From an uncultured bacterium (GTDB lineage: Bacteria; Armatimonadota; Zipacnadia; Zipacnadales; Zipacnadaceae), in assembly GCA_937928475.1 (NCBI GenBank), contig CALFVE010000234.1:1-13215 (forward strand): DNA of 13,215 nucleotides. Direction: 5' to 3'. A program made the translations under genes and the position numbers. The notes beneath the pieces are model-generated. The model did no database searches. It was not told the origin of the DNA and was given only the letters and a program-made list of their open reading frames with translations. Shown here in pieces: positions 1-7,732 of this stretch (its first letter is position 1; each line of letters begins with the position of its first letter).

Positions 1-2443
1 GGTGCCCCCGAGGCTGAGAACGTACCGGGGGCTGATCGGGGCCAAGTCGGCCTACAGCAGCGGCAAGGGTAGCCTCGAAGAGTGGGCCGCTGCGGCAAAG
101 GGGGCTGGGCTGGACTTCGTGGTCTTCCTGGAGGACCTCGATCGGCTTACCCCGGCCAAGTTTGAGGACCTCAAGCGCGACTGCCAGCGACTTTCCGACG
201 ACCGGCTCCTCCTGCTGGCCGGATTCAACGCGATGAACAATATCGGCAATCACATGTTCTTCTACGGCCCCGATCCTCCCTGGCCGCCCGATCTGGTGCT
301 GACCGGGCCCGACAAGAAGACGATCTACATCCAGGAGGAGGATGGGCAGGGCAACTGGACCGGCCGCCTCACCCCCCTTCTGATGTGGATACTGCGCCAG
401 TACCATGTGCGAGGCCAGGTCGGGTACTACAATTTCAAGGGCAGTCCCACCGGCATGAGAATGCACGACCTGCGCGCCTACGCCATGGCCGCCGTCCGTT
501 ACTACCGGGACGGCCAACTGGTCGAGGATGTGACCGACGACTACCTGACCACCGCACAGTGCACCATCCCACCCACCCCGGCTACAGTCAACGAGGTGAC
601 CTCTCCGGAGGAACTGGTGCGAGAAGCGAACAGCGGCCATGCTCTCATGTATGGGCAGGCGGAATCGCTGGACCGCTTCGCGGAGACCGGCCTGTTCTAC
701 TCCGCGCTGCGCTGGGCGCACCAGTACGACAGCCTCCCGGTGTTCACCTCGGACGGGCCGATGATCCACGCCTGGGCCGGCTGCTATCGGGTCTGGACCT
801 ACGGCGGGGAGGAGTTCGTAACCGGCAAGGCGGTGATGCCGGCACCGCTCTCGGTGCAGGCCGACAAGGGACTGAAGGAGATTCGCATTTACAACGGACG
901 CGACTTGTACCGGCGCTTCCTGTTCAAGGGAGAGAAGGAGTACAACCAGACCCTAGTCTTGGACGGCACCATCCAGAAGGACCTGGTGCTGATCGTGGAC
1001 GACCAGGCGGGGGGGCGGGCGGTCAGTTTCGCGCGTCGCAACTGGTGCGACAGCGGCGGGTTTGTCTCCTTCTGCAGCGATCACGTGAACGACGGGCGCA
1101 TGTATCTCGCGCACGGCCCTTACCACTATAACTTCAGCGAGGTCCCCTCGCTGCCGGCGGACGTGTCCGGCTTCACCTGGGACGGAGGACCGACCGGGGT
1201 GATGCCCATCACCGGCAATCAAGTCACGCTCCCCGTGGTGGAGGCTGCCGAAGGTCGAGAGGACGCTTCCCGGATGGACCAGATCCCGGCCCTGGAGTTC
1301 ACCGACCACGGCGCGGTCGCCGTGCAGACTCAGCGGCGAGAACTCTACGACGACCGCGTGCTGCGCATCGTCAACCCCTGGCATACCTACGGCCCCCTGG
1401 ACGGCCCCTCTCGCCTGTTCACCAACACGCAGCGCTGGCGCCTCTGGATGACTCCCACGGTGGGAGTGCCGGAGACCTACTGGGCCGCCCCCCGCGTCCC
1501 CGCCGGCGTGCAGCCGACCCTGTTCCGCAACACGATGACCTTTGTGCGGGACGCTACCATCCAGTCCCTGCGGCTGGGCTACATCAGCCGGCGGCAAGTG
1601 CCCGGCTTCCTGGTAGTGAGCACTCCTGACGGCCTTCAGACACTGGACTTCGAGCGGGAGCGGGCCCCGGCGCTGGCGCTCAAGCACGGTGCCTGGCTCG
1701 GCTTCTACACCCCAGGCCTGGGCAACGCGGAACTCCTCTTCAATCGTGGCGGCGACCTGACCCTCACCCTCCGAGGGCCCCTAGAGTTCCGGCCCGATCC
1801 GGAGCAACTGAACGTCAAGGCGGGCGAGCAGTATGACTACGAGTTTGCCAGTTATGGGTTCCCCCTGGACGTGCCGGTGCGGAGCGTCGAGGATTTGCAG
1901 AAGTACGTAGCCTACCTGGCCGAGCCGACGGGCCTTCAGGTTCTCCGAGGCCACCGGGTGGACTCGCCTGGGCTACTGGAAATCGCTCCGGATAACTACG
2001 CGGTCGAACTTGCCTTGCCTCGGCCGGCCGAGGAACTCCATCTCACCGTGCCGCTGTTGGTGACCGGCCTCAACCCCCGCTGGACCGCCGGCTTGCTCCA
2101 GAAGCAGGGGTACTCGAAGGGTTTCTACGGTCCGGGCGAAAATCGCTACCGCGGGGTCGGTCTCGACTTTGAGGGCCAGGCCTACATTCCGCTGTTCGTG
2201 AGTTGGACCGATCTGACCCGCGTCGTCGTCGGCCACCCGATCGTGGCCGGACCCGAGGGCAAAGACCTGTTCATCCAGGTCACCAAGGTCAGCGACCACC
2301 CCGACCGCTGGCACGTATCGGTCAACAATCCAAGCGACGAGGCCATCACCACCACCTTGCGCCCCGCCATGGACCTGCCGGGCCTGGACTTCGCAGCGCG
2401 GGAATTGATGCTGCAAGCGGGAGAATATCGGGTGCTGCAGTGA
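1..2443 (+). CDS. Secreted-type PHP-like family protein, 5'-truncated by window edge (paralog of the 2839-6213 gene)
   Basis: An open frame of about 813 codons runs from the window edge to a TGA at 2441-2443. The GTG at position 2 is probably not the start: the first residues (VPPRLRTYRGLIG) align with VPPEKNDYVGVIG near residue 350 of the gene at 2839-6213, so roughly 350 N-terminal residues should lie upstream. The visible part starts with a PHP-fold-like domain. Residues 13-21 (GAKSAYSSG) match the position of the PHP motif HxHTxYSxG, with Gly and Lys replacing the two His. LED replaces the second motif TDH, and GNH survives in the third (GFNAMNNIGNH). A long beta-rich region follows. Its C-terminus also matches the paralog (NPRWTAGLL against HEKWDAGLV). 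Catalysis by a canonical PHP metal centre is unlikely. The true function is unknown; a role at the cell surface or with carbohydrate is only a guess. Existence as a gene is very likely. Confidence 0.9.
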   Translation, partial: VPPRLRTYRGLIGAKSAYSSGKGSLEEWAAAAKGAGLDFVVFLEDLDRLTPAKFEDLKRDCQRLSDDRLLLLAGFNAMNNIGNHMFFYGPDPPWPPDLVLTGPDKKTIYIQEEDGQGNWTGRLTPLLMWILRQYHVRGQVGYYNFKGSPTGMRMHDLRAYAMAAVRYYRDGQLVEDVTDDYLTTAQCTIPPTPATVNEVTSPEELVREANSGHALMYGQAESLDRFAETGLFYSALRWAHQYDSLPVFTSDGPMIHAWAGCYRVWTYGGEEFVTGKAVMPAPLSVQADKGLKEIRIYNGRDLYRRFLFKGEKEYNQTLVLDGTIQKDLVLIVDDQAGGRAVSFARRNWCDSGGFVSFCSDHVNDGRMYLAHGPYHYNFSEVPSLPADVSGFTWDGGPTGVMPITGNQVTLPVVEAAEGREDASRMDQIPALEFTDHGAVAVQTQRRELYDDRVLRIVNPWHTYGPLDGPSRLFTNTQRWRLWMTPTVGVPETYWAAPRVPAGVQPTLFRNTMTFVRDATIQSLRLGYISRRQVPGFLVVSTPDGLQTLDFERERAPALALKHGAWLGFYTPGLGNAELLFNRGGDLTLTLRGPLEFRPDPEQLNVKAGEQYDYEFASYGFPLDVPVRSVEDLQKYVAYLAEPTGLQVLRGHRVDSPGLLEIAPDNYAVELALPRPAEELHLTVPLLVTGLNPRWTAGLLQKQGYSKGFYGPGENRYRGVGLDFEGQAYIPLFVSWTDLTRVVVGHPIVAGPEGKDLFIQVTKVSDHPDRWHVSVNNPSDEAITTTLRPAMDLPGLDFAARELMLQAGEYRVLQ

Positions 2444-2532
2444 GAGGCCCGAACCAGCGGCTTGGATGTGTTCAGGGTGGGTGTCGGAGACAGAGGCAGC
2501 GACGCCAATCTGCGTTCACGAGGGGCGACCGA

Positions 2533-2548
2533 CCGGCCTTGCGGCCGG
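2533..2548 (-). other. GC-rich hairpin with GCAA tetraloop downstream of tRNA-Asn
   Basis: Read on the minus strand this is CCGGCC-GCAA-GGCCGG, a perfect 6-bp stem with a GNRA tetraloop, about 130 nt past the tRNA 3' end. The left arm extended (CGACCGGCC, 2530-2538) can also pair with GGCCGGTCG at 2588-2596, giving a competing 9-bp stem. No T-run follows on either strand, so it is not a classical intrinsic terminator. It could end or process the tRNA transcript or the plus-strand gene ending at 2443. The 2444-2676 gap otherwise shows no gene. Confidence 0.3.
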
Positions 2549-2676
2549 CCGATAGGCACATTCCTGCCACGGGCTGGCCGCCTGCAGGGCCGGTCGAGGA
2601 GAGGATACAGCGGGGCCGGCATCGCTGCTGAACATCCGACCCATACACCTCCGAGCGCCCCGCGGCAAACAGATTC

Positions 2677-2751
2677 TGGCTCCCCGGGGCGGATTCGAAC
2701 CACCAACCAACCGGTTAACAGCCGGTTGCTCTACCGTTGAGCTACCGGGGA
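2677..2751 (-). tRNA. tRNA-Asn (anticodon GTT), CCA encoded
   Basis: The minus strand folds into a complete cloverleaf. The acceptor stem is TCCCCGG/CCGGGGA. The D arm is GCTC/GAGC with loop AACGGTA. The anticodon stem is ACCGG/CCGGT with loop CTGTTAA, which places anticodon GTT at plus positions 2717-2719. The variable loop is TGGTT. The T arm is GGTGG/CCGCC (one G-T wobble) with the canonical loop TTCGAAT. Discriminator G at 2680 is followed by an encoded CCA (2677-2679), so the mature 3' end needs no added CCA. Anticodon GTT reads AAC and AAU, giving asparagine. It lies between the stop codons of two convergent paralogous protein genes and has its own promoter upstream at 2798-2826. Confidence 0.97.
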
Positions 2752-2769
2752 ACCCGAAGGCGAAAACGG

Positions 2770-2797
2770 GAACTGCCGACTCCTCCGCCGGCAGTTC
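2770..2797. repeat. Perfect 9-bp inverted repeat next to the tRNA-Asn -10 box
   Basis: GAACTGCCG (2770-2778) and CGGCAGTTC (2789-2797) are perfect inverted arms around a 10-nt loop. The repeat touches the -10 box (2798-2803) of the tRNA promoter and covers the expected start point near 2791. Two readings are possible: an operator-like site over the tRNA start, or a hairpin ending the minus-strand gene whose stop is at 2839-2841. Against termination, only a short TTTT, not directly adjacent, follows on the minus strand. Confidence 0.5.
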
Positions 2798-2826
2798 ATT
2801 ATACCAAGTCTCCGAGGTGCGCGCAA
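2798..2826 (-). promoter_or_regulatory. Sigma-70-type extended -10 promoter of tRNA-Asn
   Basis: On the minus strand a perfect TATAAT (2803-2798) is preceded by TGG, forming an extended -10 (TGnTATAAT). A weak -35, TTGCGC, lies at 2826-2821 with a 17-bp spacer. The predicted start point near 2791 leaves about 40 nt of leader before the tRNA 5' end at 2751. The -35 begins 13 bp past the stop of the upstream minus-strand gene, so the tRNA need not rely on read-through. Confidence 0.7.
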
Positions 2827-2838
2827 GTCCCGCCGCGG

Positions 2839-5800
2839 CTAGGCCTTCAGCCTGGCTCGCACCGTCGTCCCCTCCGGCACCGTCACCTTCAGTTGCTGGG
2901 CGGGGATGACCGTAACCCAGTCCGGCACTCGCACTGTCACCGTCAGCGGTTTGGCCTGCCCGTTGGTCGCTCGCCAGTGCACCTCTGCGTACCAGGCGTC
3001 GTCCTCCTGAACGAGACTCAGCCATACGTCACGGTTGTCGCAAGTGAGTAGGTTCCCCGCTGCGAACTTCACTGGCCCTTTGCGCAGGTCCAGGGTGAAC
3101 CAGCCCCAAACGTCCTCGACTCCAATGCGGCGCAGGCTTGGCTCCGGTCCTGACAGGTCCACTAGTCCAGCGTCCCACTTCTCGTGGAGGGGTCCGGCGC
3201 GCACCGGCAGCGGCACGGGCAAGTCGGCCTGGGCGAATTCACCGGCCACGACGTAGCGGTCCGCGTCAACCTGGCAGAGGTAGCGGGTTCTGTAGATCCT
3301 ACCGCGCGTCATTACCGGCTCATAGGGCGGCGGGCTGGTCAGCCCCAGCGAGGTGCGCACCCGCTCGAAATCGGTGAGGCCTTCCTCACCGAACCGCGCC
3401 CGGGCCAGCAGCCAGCGGAATCGGTAGGTGTCTCCGGCCCTCACCGTCTGTCCGGCCAGGGAAATCCCCAGGTACACCTGCCCTCCGCTCTCGACCTTGC
3501 CCTGGAGCAGAAACGTTGCCGGGGCATCCAGGGGGAAGACGGCGCAGTTGCCGTAGAAGTCGGGGTAGAAAGCGAGATAGCCGCCGGGTTGGACGGTTCC
3601 GCTCAGCCGCTCCGGGCGGTCGCCCTTCGGCCCGGAGCCGTCCGGCGCGATGAGAGCATACGAGGCGAACACATTTGCCGGCAGAGTCAGGTACAGTCCT
3701 GTGAGGTTAGGTTTGTCTGAGGGACCGAAGGTCACGTCCCGCAGGAAGGTTACGTCCTGTTCAATCAGCATGAGGTTTATGCCGTAGGGCTCCGGCGTGG
3801 GGGAGATGTATCGGGCGCGGCTGCGGGCGACGGTGGTGGGGGCCATGAAACTGCCCGGGCGCAGCGTGGTCTCGTATAGGTTGTCGAGCATGTTGACGTC
3901 GCCGCACGCAAAGGGCATCTCTCGCCGGGCCACCGCCGTCTCCTCGGGAGCGTCCTGGGCTCCGAAGATCCGGTGGCTGGTAGCGAAGGAGAAGCCTTTG
4001 ACCACGAAGTCCAGGCCCGGGGGCATGATCTGCGAACTCTCGGCAAGAATACCCAGGATGCCGTTGTCCCAGCCGGTCACGAAGTTGCCCATGACGCTGT
4101 AATAGCCCAACTTGCCGGTGAACGGGTCCACGTCGGTCATAGAATTGAGCGTGTTTTGCAGGTCGGTGCACATGTACGTAGAATGGCGCAGGTCCGAGAC
4201 GTAGGCGGCACTAGAGGTGGCAGCGCGACCCTCGGGGTCGTATACCTGAAGCCAGAAGGCATGCTGGCGGTCGTGGTAACCGGTGATTTCCTGGTGGAAG
4301 GAGGCATCAGAGGCGAGCCACGCGCGGGCAATCAAACCGCCGTCATACAGGTATATCCTCGTCCGGTCAGCCTGGCCCTCCACACTGATGTACAGTCGCC
4401 AGGGCTCCTCCCGCGTCCCGGCTCGGCCGTTCTCGATATAGAAATCGGTGATGCGCGGCCCGCTGGAGACGTAGGTGTGACGCTGGCCATACCAGACGTA
4501 CTTGAAGGCGGCGGGGATGTCGGCGACGCGGTCAGCGCGCACGTGGGTCAGGTACATGCGATCGCCGCCGGCCTGTCGCGCGATCGCCTCGAGGTCGTTG
4601 GGCGTGTGCACTCGATGGCCGACCACCGGAATCAGGTTGTAGTCGGCGCTTTGCACCCGTGGATACCAGTCCCAGCGTCGGGCAACTTCGCGGGCGCCCT
4701 CGTAGGAGAAGAGTTCCATGCCGCTGTAGAACTTGTCGAACCACGGCGGCGTGAAGTTGAACTCCGGCGCTCGCAAGTAGATAGGCGGCCAGTTCTCCCC
4801 AAAGTAGAAGCCAGGGGCGTTGATGATGCGCCGCTTGTCCTCGCTTAGCCACTCGGCGCGGGGCCACTCGGGGAGATCGAAGGCCATCCGACGGTTACCC
4901 CAGCCGTCCTCGTAGTCTATTCCGGGAATCGCGATGAATTCGTCATCGCTGTTGCGCTTGCAGTCGGCGACCAGTTTCTCCCAGGTGGCCTTGTCCAGGA
5001 ACTCTAGGCGGTCGGTAAAGACCAGGAAATCCAGGCCGTACCGGCGAGCCACCGCGCAGTACTCATCCACCGAACCTTGGCCGTAAGATATGTAGTTCGG
5101 TTGCGGACAGGAGTAACTGGTGTAGCAGCCGATTACCCCGACGTAGTCGTTCTTCTCCGGCGGGACCGTGCGGGTGATCTTGGTGACCGGCTGCCGGCCG
5201 TAGGTCCCGATACGGCTGTAGGGATCGAGCGTAGCCAGGGCTTCCGGCGTGACCGGCGGCCCGGCGACCGGGCCCTCGCGAAATCCGCCAAGACCGGCGG
5301 CCGTCGCTGGCTCGCTCAGCCAGCGCAGCAGGTTCTGAACAACCAGCAGTCCCTGCCCGTGCGGCACCTCCGTCGTCGCGTCGCCGTCGCCCATCGTGAT
5401 CCGCTCCCAGATACGGTGAAAGCCGGCGTTGAAAAAGTAAGTGGTGTGCATGGGCAGCACCGCTACTCGGCCCTTGCCGAAGGAGCGCACCGCCAAGAGC
5501 GGCGGCTCGCTCGGGTAGGTCCCGCCGGTAGTGCGCGCGCTCTTTTCCCCGCGGATCAGCACCTCCCAGTCCTGGGGCTTTTCCAGGTGAACGGGACGGG
5601 TGTCCGGGCCGTTGGTGGGGGTATAGCCAAGCGGGTAGACGAACTGAGTCAGGCCCTCCGTGACCGGGTGAGGATGCACGATATTGCCTGTGGCGGCGAA
5701 CCAGCGCTGGAGGTAGCGCTTCTGTTGGAAGGTGGTGGCCTCGTCTACCACGGCCTCCCGCAGTGGGCGGCAGCCAAAGGCCTGGTACAACTCCTCCACT

Positions 5801-6213
5801 GCTGCCCCTGACTCCACGGTGAAACCGATGTCCTCGAAGGTCAGGAGCAGACCGCCGCCCTGGGAAACATAATTCACCAGCAGCGGAATGCTGCGCCGAA
5901 AGGCCTCCTGCAAGGCGGGGCCGACCGTGCCGCCGCCGGCGCCGGGTACCCACTGGGCAACGACTACCTGGAACGGCCTCAAGGCCTCCGCGCTAACCTC
6001 CTCGTAGTCCAGGCTACCGATCTGGAAGCCCAGCGCATTGAGGCGGGCCTTCAGTTCCGGATCTACGCGCTGATCGCCGATCCAGGCGTGGAAGCGGCCC
6101 ACGGAGCACACGGCGATCGGCGGCGTGGGCGCTTGGGCAAGCGCTCCTGAGGAGAGCATCCCGGCGGCAAGGCCGGTGCCCGTCACCAACGCCGCAAGCC
6201 TCCTGATGCTCAT
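2839..6213 (-). CDS. Large secreted protein: GATase1/ThuA-like domain plus degenerate PHP-like domain
   Basis: This encodes 1124 aa from the ATG at 6213. That start is preferred because a GGGGGTGGTG purine-rich stretch lies just upstream and a signal peptide follows at once (MSIRRLAALV..., hydrophobic core, ALA-QA cleavage region near residue 27). A GTG at 6222 would add three residues. Residues 30-300 look like a ThuA/class-I amidotransferase-like alpha/beta domain, with a GGGLLLTFED strand and AVLPMHTTYFF near its end. A PHP-like domain starts near 350. Its motif HxHTxYS reads GCYTSYS (362-368), TDH reads TDR, and the third motif is GIDYEDGWGNRR. Late PHP-type features remain, such as GHRVHT and HTYVSSGPRITDF near 580. 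The last 500 residues are beta-rich and match the gene at 1-2443. The protein should be exported to the periplasm or surface. Function is unknown; metal-dependent phosphoesterase activity seems unlikely. Confidence 0.9.
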   Translation of the reverse strand: MSIRRLAALVTGTGLAAGMLSSGALAQAPTPPIAVCSVGRFHAWIGDQRVDPELKARLNALGFQIGSLDYEEVSAEALRPFQVVVAQWVPGAGGGTVGPALQEAFRRSIPLLVNYVSQGGGLLLTFEDIGFTVESGAAVEELYQAFGCRPLREAVVDEATTFQQKRYLQRWFAATGNIVHPHPVTEGLTQFVYPLGYTPTNGPDTRPVHLEKPQDWEVLIRGEKSARTTGGTYPSEPPLLAVRSFGKGRVAVLPMHTTYFFNAGFHRIWERITMGDGDATTEVPHGQGLLVVQNLLRWLSEPATAAGLGGFREGPVAGPPVTPEALATLDPYSRIGTYGRQPVTKITRTVPPEKNDYVGVIGCYTSYSCPQPNYISYGQGSVDEYCAVARRYGLDFLVFTDRLEFLDKATWEKLVADCKRNSDDEFIAIPGIDYEDGWGNRRMAFDLPEWPRAEWLSEDKRRIINAPGFYFGENWPPIYLRAPEFNFTPPWFDKFYSGMELFSYEGAREVARRWDWYPRVQSADYNLIPVVGHRVHTPNDLEAIARQAGGDRMYLTHVRADRVADIPAAFKYVWYGQRHTYVSSGPRITDFYIENGRAGTREEPWRLYISVEGQADRTRIYLYDGGLIARAWLASDASFHQEITGYHDRQHAFWLQVYDPEGRAATSSAAYVSDLRHSTYMCTDLQNTLNSMTDVDPFTGKLGYYSVMGNFVTGWDNGILGILAESSQIMPPGLDFVVKGFSFATSHRIFGAQDAPEETAVARREMPFACGDVNMLDNLYETTLRPGSFMAPTTVARSRARYISPTPEPYGINLMLIEQDVTFLRDVTFGPSDKPNLTGLYLTLPANVFASYALIAPDGSGPKGDRPERLSGTVQPGGYLAFYPDFYGNCAVFPLDAPATFLLQGKVESGGQVYLGISLAGQTVRAGDTYRFRWLLARARFGEEGLTDFERVRTSLGLTSPPPYEPVMTRGRIYRTRYLCQVDADRYVVAGEFAQADLPVPLPVRAGPLHEKWDAGLVDLSGPEPSLRRIGVEDVWGWFTLDLRKGPVKFAAGNLLTCDNRDVWLSLVQEDDAWYAEVHWRATNGQAKPLTVTVRVPDWVTVIPAQQLKVTVPEGTTVRARLKA

Positions 6214-6260
6214 CAGCACCACCCCCGAGGTATGTGCAGTTAATCAAACAGCGATTCCCC

Positions 6261-6272
6261 TCGCCTTGGCGA
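6261..6272. other. 12-bp dyad TCGCC-TT-GGCGA in the divergent intergenic region
   Basis: This is a short near-palindrome with 5-bp arms and a 2-bp centre, lying between the divergent starts at 6213 (-) and 6425 (+). Its size and position suit a small repressor or activator site. Nothing else supports that, and such dyads occur by chance in GC-rich DNA. I saw no convincing minus-strand promoter for the 6213 gene here. Confidence 0.2.
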
Positions 6273-6342
6273 ATACCCTCCGGCGCTGCCCCGCATTCCG
6301 CTCCTGGCTTCCCTGATTCCCCGACGCCCGGACTTCCTCCGG

Positions 6343-6371
6343 TTGACGCTACCCAGGGGGACGCTTATACT
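6343..6371 (+). promoter_or_regulatory. Strong sigma-70-type promoter of the lipoyl/SDR/MFS operon
   Basis: TTGACG (6343-6348) and TATACT (6366-6371) are separated by exactly 17 bp, and each box matches 5 of 6 consensus bases. The start point should be near 6378, leaving about 47 nt of leader before the ATG at 6425. The leader can fold an imperfect hairpin (TGCGC at 6373-6377 with GCGCA at 6392-6396, CCG with CGG inside). A ribosome binding site, GAGGT (6415-6419), follows. Confidence 0.7.
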
Positions 6372-6424
6372 GTGCGCGCCGGCGCTCGGCGGCGCAGGTC
6401 CCCGCGATTTCCCCTGAGGTCAAC

Positions 6425-6943
6425 ATGGGCCAAGCCGTTGTCATCGAGAAATGGGCAGAGAATCTGGAGGAGGTCACCCTCCACGAATGGCTCAAGGCCG
6501 AAGGCGAACGGATTGAGCCGGGCGAGAGCCTGTGCGTGATCATCACCGAGAAGGTGACCTTCGAGTACGAGGCCCAGGTGGGCGGAGTAGTGCTCAAGCA
6601 GTACTGCCCGGAGGGCAGCACCGTGCCGGTGGGCTACGTCATCGCCTGGATCGGGGAGCCGGGGGAGGCTCCGCCCCGGCATATTCTGGAAGAGAACGCC
6701 GGCTTGATGGTTGCCTACCGGGATCGCCTGAAGGTCGAGTTGAACGAAGGCCCGGAGGCGGGGCTTGAGGCTCCGGCCGCGCCGCCCACCTCGACGGGGG
6801 CGGTTCCCGCCAGTCCGGCTGCTCGGCGCCTGGCCCGCGAGCGGGGCGTGGCCCTGGAAGAGGTCCTGCGCTTCCGGGGCGGGAGGGGGCGCCTCAGTGA
6901 GGCCGACGTGCAGCGATACCTGGAGGAGAGAGGGGAGAGGTGA
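6425..6943 (+). CDS. Stand-alone lipoyl-domain and E3-binding-domain protein (E2-like, no acyltransferase domain)
   Basis: This encodes 172 aa, starting at an ATG 5 nt after GAGGT. Residues 3-78 form a biotinyl/lipoyl domain, with the modification site at Lys43 in the hairpin ITEKVTFE and the usual following G..L/V.....G..V.VG pattern. Residues 128-167 match the peripheral-subunit-binding domain that docks E3 or E1 in 2-oxoacid dehydrogenase complexes (PASPAARRLARERGV...SEADVQRYLEE). The usual GTGPGGRI loop reads RFRGGRGRL, one residue longer and without the GTG. The catalytic acyltransferase domain of E2 (more than 200 aa) is absent; the protein ends with a natural stop, so it is not a frameshift remnant. 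The stop overlaps the next gene's start. It may act as a mobile lipoyl carrier or E3-docking subunit, similar in layout to E3-binding protein. The partner enzymes are not in the window. Confidence 0.9.
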   Translation: MGQAVVIEKWAENLEEVTLHEWLKAEGERIEPGESLCVIITEKVTFEYEAQVGGVVLKQYCPEGSTVPVGYVIAWIGEPGEAPPRHILEENAGLMVAYRDRLKVELNEGPEAGLEAPAAPPTSTGAVPASPAARRLARERGVALEEVLRFRGGRGRLSEADVQRYLEERGER

Positions 6944-7695
6944 GCACGGAACACGTGCTGGAGGGGAAGACGGCTCTGGTGACCGGCGCCTCGCGAGGTA
7001 TCGGACGGGCCATCGCCCTGGCCCTGGCTCGCGCCGGCGCCACCGTGGGAGTCAACTTCTCGCGCGACGCGGAGGGCGCGCAGCAGGTCGCTGCCGCCAT
7101 CCGGGCGTTGGGCACGGAGGCGGTCCTGCTCCCCGCTGATGTGGCCGAGGCAGAAGCCGTCGAGCGTATGTTCGCCCAAATTGCCGAGACATGGGGTGCG
7201 CTCAGCATTCTGGTCAACAACGCTGGCGTGGTGGACGACCAGTATCTGACCTTCATGAAAGAAGAGCAATGGCGGCGAGTGCTAGCGGTGTCCCTGGACG
7301 GGGCCTGGCGGTGCAGCAAGCACGCGGCTCGTCTGATGGTGCGCAAGCGCTGGGGACGCATCGTGAACATCTCTTCGGTGGCGGGCCTGACCGGGGACAT
7401 GATGCGCGCCAACTACTCCGCCGCCAAGGCCGGCCTGCTGGGGCTCACTCGCGCCTGCGCCCGGGAACTGGCGCGATATGGGATCACCGTCAACGCCGTC
7501 GCCCCCGGTCTGATCGAGACGGCGCTAACCGCCGACATGCCGGCGTCTCGGCGGGAGGCGCTGACCGGCCTGATTCCGCTGGGCCGCTTCGGCAGCCCTG
7601 AGGAAGTTGCCGAAGTCGTGGCTTGGCTATGCAGCGAGGCCGCCGCCTATATCACCGGCCAGACCCTTTGCGTAGATGGCGGCCTGCACACCTGA
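6940..7695 (+). CDS. Short-chain dehydrogenase/reductase, FabG-type (3-oxoacyl-ACP reductase-like)
   Basis: This encodes 251 aa, starting at a GTG whose last two bases lie in the TGA of the preceding gene (GTGA overlap). AGGGGAGAG just upstream acts as the ribosome binding site, so translation is probably coupled. It is a classical SDR: nucleotide-binding TGASRGIG at 15-22, NNAG at 93-96, catalytic Ser146 (NISSVAG), Tyr159 and Lys163 (NYSAAK), and the C-terminal ITGQTLCVDGG signature. All catalytic residues are present, so it should be an active NAD(P)H-dependent oxidoreductase. Sequence resembles 3-oxoacyl-ACP reductase, but many SDRs of this kind reduce or oxidise other hydroxy/keto compounds. 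Linkage to a lipoyl carrier and an exporter points more to a specialised pathway than to housekeeping fatty acid synthesis, for which no acp or fab neighbours are seen. I leave out the fabG symbol for that reason. Confidence 0.92.
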   Translation: MSTEHVLEGKTALVTGASRGIGRAIALALARAGATVGVNFSRDAEGAQQVAAAIRALGTEAVLLPADVAEAEAVERMFAQIAETWGALSILVNNAGVVDDQYLTFMKEEQWRRVLAVSLDGAWRCSKHAARLMVRKRWGRIVNISSVAGLTGDMMRANYSAAKAGLLGLTRACARELARYGITVNAVAPGLIETALTADMPASRREALTGLIPLGRFGSPEEVAEVVAWLCSEAAAYITGQTLCVDGGLHT

Positions 7696-7732
7696 TGCTC
7701 TCTCGGCGAGACACCGAAGGCATTGCGCGGCC

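Noticed and set aside
2..4. GTG at position 2 as the real start of the first gene
   Set aside because: It falls on the Val of a VPP sequence that aligns with an internal VPP at about residue 350 of the paralog, and no signal peptide or ribosome binding site is present.
2444..2830. Integration site at the tRNA-Asn gene
   Set aside because: No integrase gene and no repeated copy of the tRNA 3' end were found in the window; both flanking genes are paralogs of chromosomal type.
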